8,475 nt of DNA from Jejubacter sp036620675 (GCA_036620675.1 JAZHEE010000063.1); one strand, 5' to 3'. Counted from the stretch's first letter, positions 1 to 6,554 are shown. The notes: generated by a model from the sequence alone, not told the origin. Numbers and translations are program-made.

Positions 1-2304
1 CTGTTTCGCCATAATCAGCAGCGGCGTACCCCGGCTGGTCCTGAACACAATCCGGCTGACCGCGCCTGAGTACGGCGCCACCTTGTCAGTCGTATTCTCC
101 AGCTCCACGTCATACGGCAGCCCTTTCGGGTCAATGGTGATTTCATTCATCTCATACGGGTTCAGGTACGGCACCGCCGCGTGGCCCCACGGGTCAATAC
201 GGATGCCGGAGTAGCCCCCCACTTTCGCCCCTTTCGCCCCTTTCGCCTCCACCACCGCAAAGGTGTCCCCGGTGTACGGCGTGGCCACGATACCGTTCTG
301 CCAGGCGATGACCGTTCCGCTCATGCCCACCGAGGCATTCTGGTAATGCTTACCGGCGCCATAGGTCGCGGTCAGGTTGGTGTACGGTGAACGCCATCCG
401 CCGTTCACCGACATGCTGCTGCCGGTACCCTGGTTGTAGTTCATGGCCGTCACGCCGTAGTTATACTGATAGTCATCCCCGGCCGAGCCCGAGATGCCAA
501 CCTGTTCACCGGTGCGGCCATTGCTGTTATGGTTCATGCTGGCCGTCAGTGTTGGCACATTATTCATCCGGCTGCCCAGCGGCATCGTCATGTTAAACAG
601 CCAGGTGGTTTCCATATCACCACCGTAGTTTCTGACGCGTCCTGCGCTGACGCTGTAGCTGACCGTACCCCAGCTGTTGCTGTAACCCAGCTGGTACTGC
701 AGGTCCGACCCGCCGTTATTCCAGTAATCCTGGGTGTAGCCGGTCAGGTACATCTGCCCCCATCCCTGGGTCAGCCCCTGGTTCATCGTGACGTTAAACC
801 GGTTCTTCGGCCGCCAGATATTGTCGGCCGACCCGCCATGGCGCTCTTCATCGAGCACGCGCATGGCGGTGGTGTAGTCATAGTAACCGGACGTGGAGAA
901 GCGGTAGGCTGCCACCGTCAGATTACTGTTGGTTTCCGGCAGGAACTTGCTGTAGCTGACCTGGTAGCTCTGCCCACTGCTGGCCACCGTATCCTTCTGC
1001 TCCTTCAGGTGCGTCCGTGCCTGGGTGACACTGGCGGAAAACGCCCCCACAACGGTACTCACTGCCAGGCCGCCCTGCAGGGCGTAGTAGTCCGCACCAC
1101 TGCCCTGTATCCCGCCGAAGGCAGTCAGAATATTGGTCAGCCCCCGCTGATAAGTCGCCTGGTACAGCGTCGGGTTAAAGGAAATGGACGGATCATTGAG
1201 CTTACCGGCTACGATATCGTAGCGGTGCATCCCCGGGCGCAGCAGCTGCGTCACAGAGGCATACGGCACGGAGAACGTCTGGACACTGCCGTCTGCTTCC
1301 GTGACGGTCACATCAAGGTTACCTCCGTAGCCGGTCGGGTATAAATCATCAATCACGAAGGCGCCGGGCGATACCGTGGTTTCATAAATCACCCGGCTGT
1401 TCTGGCGGACGGTGACGCGGGCGTTGGTGCGCGCAATACCGCGGACATCCGGTGCGTAGCCCCGCTGCGACTGGGGGAGCATCCGCTCATCGTTCACCAG
1501 TTCAATCCCTTTAAAAGGCAGCGTGTCAAACAGCTGCCCGCGGGTGCTGGTTTCCCCCATCCGCACCCGGCCTTTGATGGCCGGGATATCCCGCTGGACG
1601 TAGTTGTTCAGGGACTGATAACGGCTGCCGCCGTTCTCCTGCCAGTTATAGTTGCCGTCATGGCGAAAATACCAGGCCCCCAGATTCAGGCCGGCATTAA
1701 TCCCCGCATAGGCGGAGTTGTAATTCTGCCCGTTCGAGCGGGTGGTGTAGGTACTGGCGTTATAGCCAAGCATCAGGGCCGGTACGCCACTGTCCCAGAG
1801 TTCCGGACTGACGTACCCCCGGGCCGTATTCTGCATCATGGCCTGGGGAACACTGATATCCAGACGCTGGGTGCCGGAATCAAAGGCGACACTGGCCTGC
1901 GGGATCAGCGCCGGCAGCGGATAGCAGGCCTGCTCCTGCTTCAGCGCCTGGCTGAAGGATGCCGGCAACTGAGTGTAGTTGAAATTGATTTTTTTCAGGA
2001 TAGCCGGCGACAGGCAGGGCTGGACGCTTTTGTCCGGCCCTTCAGAAAACAGTACCGGTTCATGCGATACCTGCTCACCGTTCACGTAAATATCTGTGGG
2101 CCAGGTGCCCGGTGAAGCCGAATCCCCGCGTTCAAAGCGTTTCAGATCAACCGATTCGTTGCCCGACGTTCCCAGAAATACCGGGTCAAAGGAGACCTCG
2201 TTATCCTTTGTCGGCGTCGGGGTCACGTCCTGTGCAGCAGCCGGCAGCATAATGGCCGCCAGCACGGCCGCAGCCAGCACGGAATAATGAAAGTGACGGT
2301 TCAT
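1..2304 (-). CDS. Fimbrial outer-membrane usher (FimD/PapC family), 3' end cut by window edge
   Basis: This is the outer-membrane pore and assembly platform of a chaperone-usher pilus. It receives chaperone-subunit complexes and exports the growing fibre. The frame is open without a stop from the ATG at 2304 to base 1 (768 codons). FimD-type ushers run about 830-880 residues, so roughly 80-100 residues of the C-terminal domain lie off the window. Residues 1-24 form a signal peptide (cleavage expected after AAA, before QD). An N-terminal domain follows (VSFDPVFL near 37, DLKRFERGD at 53-61, DIYVNG at 71-76). Cys97 and Cys127 match the disulfide pair of usher N-terminal domains. Later come the β-barrel and plug (PFKGIELVNDERMLP, DDLYPTGYGG) and the C-terminal motif GYSGIRIDPWGHAAVPYLNPYEMN. 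The start lies 42 bases after the chaperone stop and is preceded by AGGCAGGA. The family is certain; the fimbrial type is not recognised. Confidence 0.95.
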   Translation of the reverse strand, partial: MNRHFHYSVLAAAVLAAIMLPAAAQDVTPTPTKDNEVSFDPVFLGTSGNESVDLKRFERGDSASPGTWPTDIYVNGEQVSHEPVLFSEGPDKSVQPCLSPAILKKINFNYTQLPASFSQALKQEQACYPLPALIPQASVAFDSGTQRLDISVPQAMMQNTARGYVSPELWDSGVPALMLGYNASTYTTRSNGQNYNSAYAGINAGLNLGAWYFRHDGNYNWQENGGSRYQSLNNYVQRDIPAIKGRVRMGETSTRGQLFDTLPFKGIELVNDERMLPQSQRGYAPDVRGIARTNARVTVRQNSRVIYETTVSPGAFVIDDLYPTGYGGNLDVTVTEADGSVQTFSVPYASVTQLLRPGMHRYDIVAGKLNDPSISFNPTLYQATYQRGLTNILTAFGGIQGSGADYYALQGGLAVSTVVGAFSASVTQARTHLKEQKDTVASSGQSYQVSYSKFLPETNSNLTVAAYRFSTSGYYDYTTAMRVLDEERHGGSADNIWRPKNRFNVTMNQGLTQGWGQMYLTGYTQDYWNNGGSDLQYQLGYSNSWGTVSYSVSAGRVRNYGGDMETTWLFNMTMPLGSRMNNVPTLTASMNHNSNGRTGEQVGISGSAGDDYQYNYGVTAMNYNQGTGSSMSVNGGWRSPYTNLTATYGAGKHYQNASVGMSGTVIAWQNGIVATPYTGDTFAVVEAKGAKGAKVGGYSGIRIDPWGHAAVPYLNPYEMNEITIDPKGLPYDVELENTTDKVAPYSGAVSRIVFRTSRGTPLLIMAKQ
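223..249 (-). repeat. Three tandem 9-base units inside the usher gene
   Basis: The unit TTTCGCCCC occurs twice exactly (223-231, 232-240) and a third time with one change (241-249). On the coding strand this gives the peptide GAKGAKV. The unit length is a multiple of three, so gain or loss of a copy would keep the usher frame. FimD-type ushers have a similar GAK.AKV peptide here, so the repeat may simply reflect that motif. Confidence 0.6.
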
Positions 2305-2346
2305 GGTAACATTCCTGCCTGTTTAATTGTTTTTATCACCGGAGGA

Positions 2347-3078
2347 TCACTGAAGGGTGGCCTGACCCGTTTTAACGGCACCCCAGTCGTTTACATATTC
2401 CCAGGACACGGTGGTGCCGGCGCGTAACAGCGCACCGTCTTTCATGCGAAAGCCGTGACTGCTGAGTGGGGAGACCATCTCACCGTCCACGGAGGTTTTA
2501 CGGCTCCCCTGAGACAGACTCACAGAGACCAGGGAAACAAAGTACGGGGAATGATTAGTGGCCTTCAGCTCACCGCCGCTGACAGACCAGCTGAGTTTCT
2601 CAGCAGCTTCAGCTGCTTTTGCCCGGTCGCTGATGGCTGCCGGCCGGTAAAACAGCTTGATGCGGGTGCGGAACGCCACCTGAATACGGTTCGGGGCGAT
2701 ATTTTTGGTCACCGGCGGGATTTCCAGTACGTTCAACCAGTAGACAGATTCTTTATCTTCCGGCAGGGCCGGTGAACCGGTATAACTCAGGCGCAGTGTC
2801 TGGCTTTTGTCCGGGTTAATCCGGTTGATGGGCGGGGTCAGGATAAACGGTACCTGGATTTTTTCAGGCCGGGCCTCCACATCCCCCTTGTCTATCCAGC
2901 TCTGAACCAGCACGGGACCTTTACCGGTATTGGACAGTTTGACGGTGACTTCCCGTTCGTTGCCGGGATAGACCACCCGGGTACCGCTGACCACAATACT
3001 GGCCTGGCTCTGAAAGGCGGCAAACACAAGGGCAAACAGACCCGCCTGCAGGGCAGGACGGAAGTTTTTCAGGAACAT
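2347..3078 (-). CDS. Periplasmic pilus chaperone (FimC/PapD family, FGS type)
   Basis: This periplasmic chaperone caps pilin subunits by donor-strand complementation and delivers them to the usher. It has 243 residues, the usual length. Residues 1-26 are a signal peptide (cleavage expected after QSQA). In the mature protein Arg8 (in SGTRVVYPG) is the conserved subunit-carboxylate anchor. Lys141 of the precursor (in RIKLFYRP) is the partner usually numbered Lys112. Family marks are LPEDKESVYWLNVLEIPP (106-122) and the following short loop with the alternating strand NRIQVAF, which places it in the short F1-G1 loop (FGS) group that builds rod-like pili. The second domain contains the NHSPYFVSL strand. 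The start has GGAG ten bases upstream. The gene sits between pilin and usher in one apparent transcript, separated from the pilin by a hairpin. Confidence 0.95.
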   Translation of the reverse strand: MFLKNFRPALQAGLFALVFAAFQSQASIVVSGTRVVYPGNEREVTVKLSNTGKGPVLVQSWIDKGDVEARPEKIQVPFILTPPINRINPDKSQTLRLSYTGSPALPEDKESVYWLNVLEIPPVTKNIAPNRIQVAFRTRIKLFYRPAAISDRAKAAEAAEKLSWSVSGGELKATNHSPYFVSLVSVSLSQGSRKTSVDGEMVSPLSSHGFRMKDGALLRAGTTVSWEYVNDWGAVKTGQATLQ

Positions 3079-3099
3079 AGGTAAGGGACTCCGGAAAAG

Positions 3100-3121
3100 C
3101 CGGGGAGAACACGCTCCCCGG
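3100..3121 (-). terminator. Hairpin between pilin and chaperone, likely partial terminator or mRNA-stability stem
   Basis: A perfect 8-bp stem (CCGGGGAG / CTCCCCGG) with a 6-base loop lies 16 bases after the pilin stop and 21 bases before the chaperone start. On the transcribed strand it is followed by GCTTTTCC, only four U's, so termination would be incomplete. Fimbrial operons commonly place such a stem after the major pilin gene so that pilin mRNA exceeds that of chaperone and usher. That role is inferred here. Confidence 0.6.
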
Positions 3122-3137
3122 ACGGCTGATCAGCGGA

Positions 3138-3698
3138 TTACTTGTACTGCAGGTTGTAAACAACGCTGCTGGTCACGGTACCGGCCGTGGTCTGGCCGTT
3201 AGCGTAGTACTCAACGGCATACGGCAGCAGGGCAGTACCATCTTCCTTAATATCCACATAGGTCATGTCGTTCACCTGGTCGGTGTTACCCACGTTGATG
3301 GCCTTGTAGTTACCGGAGGCATCCAGCAGCTGCAGGTCAACCATGGTGGCATCGCCGCCGACGTTTTTCAGGCGACCGGTAGACAGGTCAACGGTGTCTC
3401 CTGGCTGGAAGAATGCCGCCACTTTGGAGTGACCGCCTTCAGTCCCAATCACACAGTTGCTCAGGTTCATGTTGAAGGAGGTACGGCCGGTTGTGTTGCC
3501 TGGTTTGGTCAGCTGGTTGATGCTGACGGTCGGCAGAGTTACCGTGGCGTCCGCGCCCTGACCGTTCACATCCACGTCACAGGTGGTGTCGGTCAGTTCA
3601 CCGTTAAAGGTGATAGTCCCGGTGGAGGCCGCGTTGGCTGCAGACATCCCCATACCCAGTGCAGCCAGCAGAGAAAGACTCACAATTGTTTTTTTCAT
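3138..3698 (-). CDS. Major fimbrial subunit (FimA/LpfA-type pilin)
   Basis: This is the structural pilin of the fimbria, secreted by Sec and polymerised through the chaperone and usher. It has 186 residues. Residues 1-23 are a signal peptide (KK at the N-terminus, hydrophobic core, cleavage expected after SAANA). The mature start (ASTGTITFNGEL) is the donor-strand region. Cys40 and Cys82 form the expected disulfide of the Ig-like pilin fold. The C-terminus VVYNLQYK carries the penultimate tyrosine and alternating hydrophobic pattern recognised by chaperones. The chosen ATG at 3698 has TGAGG nine bases upstream. An in-frame TTG five codons earlier (3713) would overlap that ribosome site and add MRFFS before the signal peptide, so it is rejected. 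It is first in the structural operon, downstream of the regulator. Gene symbol left blank because several fimbrial types fit. Confidence 0.94.
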   Translation of the reverse strand: MKKTIVSLSLLAALGMGMSAANAASTGTITFNGELTDTTCDVDVNGQGADATVTLPTVSINQLTKPGNTTGRTSFNMNLSNCVIGTEGGHSKVAAFFQPGDTVDLSTGRLKNVGGDATMVDLQLLDASGNYKAINVGNTDQVNDMTYVDIKEDGTALLPYAVEYYANGQTTAGTVTSSVVYNLQYK

Positions 3699-3820
3699 GC
3701 TAAAAAACCTCAAGTTACATTTTATTGATACACAACTCGTCCTGAACGCGACGCGCAGCAGAACACCATCCGTTTCTTTCGAAACAAATAAAACATCCCG
3801 GATACCGTTATTTCATTCGC
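3699..3820 (-). promoter_or_regulatory. Leader between regulator and pilin, probable pilin promoter region
   Basis: These 122 bases separate the regulator stop from the pilin start and are the natural place for the structural-operon promoter. The best -10 match is TAAAAT at 3724-3719, with a poor -35 (TTCAGG at 3746-3741, 16-base spacer). That would give a very short leader, so the assignment is weak. A small stem with a four-base loop (GTTTC / GAAAC, 3772-3785) lies upstream. No fim-type invertible element with long terminal inverted repeats is seen. Confidence 0.3.
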
Positions 3821-4414
3821 TTATTTAGCGTCGAAATGGATCCCCATTGCCCATGCTTTGGCGAATAACTCCTGATTATTAAACACATTCAGTTTTTTCA
3901 TCATCCGGCGTTTGCATGAACTGATGGAATTCACTGACCTTCCCGTACGGGAGGCAAAATCAGAAACACTGACTCCGGACATCAGTCCCGTCAGCACCCA
4001 TTTTTCGAATAATGTCAATACGGGTTCGCTGACAAAAGAGACCCGGTTAACCGCTAATCCATAGCGGCTGGCAATAAAACTTTTTTTAATCCTGTCCAGT
4101 GCCTTTTCAGGAGGAACATTAAGATCCATAAATACCATCTGCTCCAGGCCCGGTACGCTGCTCAGTACTCTTTTATGGCAATCCTTGCCAAAGACGATAG
4201 TTAACTGATGAGAAACGATCTGGCGAATAAAAGGATATAATTCCTCCGTACTGTCACGGGAAAAAACCCATATATCAGGAAATCCGGGCGTGCTGATGTC
4301 ATCACTCCCTGAACTCAGAAACTCGTCCTGAAAAAGGTCGTTTATCAGCGAGGATAATCCCATTCTGAAATATAAATTTTCACAGTGAATACGTTTGAAA
4401 TCATACTCCTTCAT
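3821..4414 (-). CDS. LuxR-type helix-turn-helix regulator of the fimbrial cluster
   Basis: A 197-residue predicted transcription factor. Roughly residues 140-190 (VSVSDFASRTGRSVNSISSCKRRMMKKLNVFNNQELFAKA) form a LuxR/FixJ-type DNA-binding domain: scaffold helix, SVSDFA turn, recognition helix SVNSISSCKRRMMKKL and the closing helix. The N-terminal part resembles a degenerate receiver-like or sensory domain of the kind found in short enterobacterial regulators (RcsA, BglJ and fimbrial LuxR proteins such as FimW or MrkI). No clear phospho-acceptor signature stands out. It is on the same strand as the pilin, 122 bases upstream, so it could be co-transcribed or could act on the leader between them. 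A weak ribosome site (GTGAGAA) precedes the ATG. Lower GC than the structural genes suggests a different history or H-NS-type control. Exact identity is not recognised. Confidence 0.85.
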   Translation of the reverse strand: MKEYDFKRIHCENLYFRMGLSSLINDLFQDEFLSSGSDDISTPGFPDIWVFSRDSTEELYPFIRQIVSHQLTIVFGKDCHKRVLSSVPGLEQMVFMDLNVPPEKALDRIKKSFIASRYGLAVNRVSFVSEPVLTLFEKWVLTGLMSGVSVSDFASRTGRSVNSISSCKRRMMKKLNVFNNQELFAKAWAMGIHFDAK

Positions 4415-4571
4415 TATTTCTCACCCGGTACAAAATGGCAGGTATAAAACCTCTGCTCTGGAGCCAGAAATCAACAAAAACACAAATGGTAATACATATG
4501 TTTGTTTTGGCGTAAAGTTTCAACGGTACAAATAATAGTTTAAATTCTGAAAACACCTAATTGTTTAAATC

Positions 4572-4625
4572 GATCGATAAAGCCACCACCAATTGTCTGT
4601 GGCTATTAATTGCATGTAATTGATC
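4572..4625. promoter_or_regulatory. Pair of Dam (GATC) sites exactly 50 bp apart
   Basis: GATC occurs at 4572-4575 within the palindrome ATCGATCGAT and at 4622-4625 within TTGATCGATGAA, flanking the AGCCAC/GTGGCT inverted repeat. In pap-type fimbriae, two GATC sites upstream of the regulator set a methylation-dependent on/off state with Lrp. The spacing in pap is about 102 bp, so this is an analogy and not a match. Confidence 0.3.
4581..4604. repeat. Inverted repeat AGCCAC-N12-GTGGCT
   Basis: Perfect 6-bp arms separated by 12 bases, lying between the two GATC sites. It could be a protein-binding site or a small hairpin. No T-run follows on either strand, so it is not a terminator. Confidence 0.4.
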
Positions 4626-4647
4626 GATGAACTCGATTAAATGATAT

Positions 4648-4670
4648 TAACCATGCTAATTAAATGGTTA
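4648..4670. promoter_or_regulatory. Operator-like palindrome TAACCAT-N9-ATGGTTA
   Basis: Perfect 7-bp arms with a 9-base AT-rich spacer (23 bp in all). The two half-sites are about 16 bp centre to centre, a little over one and a half helical turns. It lies about 235 bases upstream of the regulator start and is a plausible dimer-binding site. The binding protein is unknown. Confidence 0.4.
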
Positions 4671-4691
4671 CATATCAATAAATTAATTTTT

Positions 4692-4718
4692 CTGTGATTT
4701 TTTATGTGAAAATCGCAG
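4692..4718. repeat. Ten-bp stem-loop CTGTGATTTT-N7-AAAATCGCAG
   Basis: The arms pair over 10 positions with one G-T wobble and a 7-base loop. Neither strand carries a U-run directly after the stem, so a regulatory or cruciform role is more likely than termination. Confidence 0.4.
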
Positions 4719-4775
4719 TTAACAGCCACATAACAATTTACACATCAAAAATAACATTTGAGATTAATCCTAGTT

Positions 4776-4799
4776 TTGTAATCCCTTACATCATTACAA
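4776..4799. promoter_or_regulatory. Operator-like palindrome TTGTAAT-N10-ATTACAA
   Basis: Perfect 7-bp arms separated by 10 bases, 24 bp in all, about 90 bases upstream of the small reading frame at 4889 and far upstream of the leftward regulator. Its symmetry and size fit a dimeric regulator site. Confidence 0.4.
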
Positions 4800-4888
4800 C
4801 TTATTAATTACTTATATTTAATAACTTTGCGGATCCATAAGAATAACACTCAATAATGAGAATGAATAATCCTAATGGGAGTGTTTGA

Positions 4889-4987
4889 ATGGAACAACTA
4901 AACGGGATGAAAAAAATTCCACAATCTAATTTCGGTTGGATTCATCCCAGTCTCCTTGTCCATAAGGCCTTCAAGCACAAAGATTGA
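4889..4987 (+). CDS. Possible small protein of 32 residues, or 5' piece of a broken gene
   Basis: The ATG at 4889 has GGGAG eight bases upstream and an AT-rich region before it. The 32-residue product (MEQLNGMKKIP..., ending KAFKHKD) is basic and has no signal peptide or membrane segment. After the TGA at 4985-4987 the same frame stays open to 5086 (32 further codons, beginning VPQRPGYNDAVKD). This could mean that a 65-codon gene has acquired a stop, or it could be chance. It matches nothing I recognise. It is the only plus-strand candidate between the fimbrial regulator and the IS110 remnant. Confidence 0.3.
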   Translation: MEQLNGMKKIPQSNFGWIHPSLLVHKAFKHKD

Positions 4988-5180
4988 GTCCCTCAGCGTC
5001 CCGGGTATAACGATGCCGTGAAAGACAGGATACTAATCGGACACAAAGTTGTACCAAGTGCTCTCTCTTATTACCAAAGTATTTGAGGTTCGGTCCGGCA
5101 TTAATTGATTATTCTGACAGGCTTAACAAAACGCATTTCATTTACAGATGCCACTTCTCCTCCACCCCATATCTGTGCCA
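4988..5180. other. Unassigned stretch left of the IS110 remnant
   Basis: No recognisable gene or element end is visible. The first 100 bases continue the frame of the small reading frame at 4889 past its TGA. The part from 5087 up to the IS110 remnant contains a loose inverted pair ACAGAT (5144-5149) and ATCTGT (5171-5176). The junction where IS110 similarity stops lies near 5185. Confidence 0.4.
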
Positions 5181-5984
5181 CTACATCACATAATACAGGC
5201 GCTGTTTTCCGCCCGAACTGTACTGGCGGGAAACCAACCCACACCACGCCGATAATTCTCGCCCACTCGAGAACTGTGTGGCATCAACTTCGCTGATAAA
5301 CGTGGCAGCAATCAACGGGCCTACCCCCGGGATTGTTAATAGATGGAGGTACGCAATTTGTTGTGATGACAGTGCTGCAATTTCGCTTAGACTGGTAATT
5401 CGTTCATTTAATGCCTGCATATCTTCCCGCAGCGAAGACAACAGTCGACGAAGAGTGAATGTCAGGCTGTTTGAGGCATCTCCAATCAGCCCTGGTAGCT
5501 GTTGCTGGAGATGCAGGAACCCGACATAAATAGTGATACCATATTCAGCGAGTAGAGAATGAATCAGGTTGGCCAGCGCCGTTCTCTGCTCAACCATCAG
5601 TTGGCGTGTGTTCTGAAGCGCCTTGATATCCTGCTGTTCTATGGTTTTTACAGAAACAAAGTGAATACCCGTGCGAAATGCTGTTTCGCAAATTGCCAAC
5701 ACATCATTGGCATTATTTTTCTGGCTACGGACAAATGCTTTTACGTTTTGTGCGGGGATGAGTCTGACACAATATCCCATAGATGCGAAGGTTCTCTCCC
5801 AAAAATGTTAAGTGGCGCAGGATTTCATAGCAACAAGAGTCCCAGCTTCAAACTGCCGTATAGTATCCAGCAATTTAGAACGAGAGATTTTTTTGTTCCA
5901 TGTAACGGAGTCATTGACCATCCAGACGCAGATCTGAAAAACTGATTTGCCGATATCAATACCAACAACTCTGATCGTTCTCAT
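5181..5984 (-). pseudogene. Degenerate IS110-family transposase
   Basis: IS110-family DEDD/serine transposases excise and insert their element under guidance of a bridge RNA. The frame begins at ATG 5984 (MRTIRVVGIDIGKSVFQ) and is interrupted by TAA at codon 59 (5808-5810). It resumes in the same frame (HFWERTFASMGYCVRLIPAQNVKAF) to a TAG at 5181. Of the RuvC-like tetrad, Asp10 and Asp94 remain. The expected Glu in AMxSC is Lys54 and the expected Asp of the DxxD pair is Asn91, both G-to-A type changes. The C-terminal Tnp_20 domain is recognisable (LLTIPGVGPLIAATFISEV, then FSSGRELSAWCGLVSRQYSSGGK). It stops right after RLYYVM, about 60-80 residues short of the family's 310-340. It cannot make active transposase, although codon 69 (ATG 5780) could start a 199-residue fragment. 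Confidence 0.92.
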
Positions 5985-5988
5985 GTGA
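5181..5988 (-). mobile_element. Truncated IS110-family insertion sequence
   Basis: The insertion sequence is represented only by its damaged transposase gene. On the upstream side the amidohydrolase reading frame begins at about 5989, only four bases beyond the transposase ATG. No room is left for the upstream end that in IS110-group elements encodes the bridge RNA. On the other side the coding sequence breaks off near 5185, so that end is also gone. Exact boundaries need comparison with an intact relative. Confidence 0.75.
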
Positions 5989-6531
5989 TTTACTCCCGGA
6001 GCAAACGCAGACAGTAAAAGTATGGCACTGACTGCTTCAGGAAAGGGCGTCCATCACATCACTACGACCGATCTTATCCCTAACGTCACCCTTGCCAGCG
6101 TAATGAACGACGAGTTGCTCAAAATTGGCCCGGTCACCTTTAGTCCTGAAGAAAAAGCCTTCGCCCAAGCGATACAAGAGACCTTCTCTGAGGAAGAAAA
6201 GCGCAAAGTCGCCAAAAGAGGCCGCACGCTATCCGAAGACATTACGCCGTTTCGCCAGGAACCTGATTTCCTCAATGGCTCAACGGACGTTGGTGATGTA
6301 AGCTGGCTGCTGCCTGTCGGCCAGGTCTATATCACTACCTGCGCTTGGGGCATACCACCGCACTCATGGCAAATGGTTACCCAGGGAAAAACCACCTACG
6401 CCCACAAGGGGCTGCTGCTGGCTGGTCGTGTTATGGCCGCCTCAGCAATTCGCGTTCTCACCACCCCGGCGATCATTGGGGTTTGGGGAGCAATGGAACA
6501 TAAAACGCCGTTAACTGGTCAATTTAAATAG
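5989..6531 (+). pseudogene. C-terminal fragment of an AbgB-like M20 amidohydrolase
   Basis: AbgB-type M20 peptidases hydrolyse p-aminobenzoyl-glutamate or related amides in the cytoplasm. Only about the last third of a protein of about 480 residues is present. The frame is open from 5989 (after TGA 5986-5988). It reads PGANADSKSM, then DLIPNVTLASVMNDELLKIGP, then the family signature GSTDVGDVSWLLP and the metal-site region PPHSWQ...QGKTTYAHKGLLLAG. The N-terminal catalytic half with the first metal ligands is absent and no copy of it occurs on the far side of the IS110 remnant. The end (EHKTPLTGQFK) also lacks the usual C-terminal tail, so both ends appear cut. The first internal ATG is at 6022 with no good ribosome site. 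Any product would be inactive. Confidence 0.85.
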
Positions 6532-6554
6532 CTAAATGATTTAAAATCAATCGG

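Larger units (their letters stand above)
4415..4888. promoter_or_regulatory. AT-rich control region upstream of the fimbrial regulator
   Basis: No gene of useful length is seen here. The sequence is visibly much richer in A+T than the fimbrial genes, as in H-NS-bound promoter regions of horizontally acquired loci. It contains inverted repeats at 4581-4604, 4648-4670, 4692-4718 and 4776-4799, a short palindrome in the regulator leader (TCTGG-AG-CCAGA, 4457-4468), and GATC sites at 4572, 4622 and 4832. Promoter elements for the regulator are not clear: a TTGAAA box lies around 4530 on the minus strand but has no good -10 partner. Confidence 0.5.

Noticed and set aside
529..2115. Long plus-strand open frames (529-1344 and 1660-2115) opposite the usher
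   Set aside because: They are antisense to an unbroken 768-codon usher frame with clear family motifs. Their products show no recognisable domain, and GC-rich genes often leave such antisense frames open.
3699..3820. fim-type invertible promoter switch upstream of the pilin
   Set aside because: No inverted repeats of suitable length bracket the region and no tyrosine recombinase gene lies in the window.
3734..4332. 13-base direct repeat AACTCGTCCTGAA at 3734-3746 (pilin leader) and 4320-4332 (inside the regulator gene)
   Set aside because: About one 13-base match is expected by chance in a window this size, and one copy is in coding sequence. No flanking similarity extends it.
5144..5176. 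ACAGAT/ATCTGT inverted pair near the broken end of IS110
   Set aside because: Only six bases per arm with 21 between. IS110 elements generally lack clear terminal inverted repeats, so it is not evidence of an element end.
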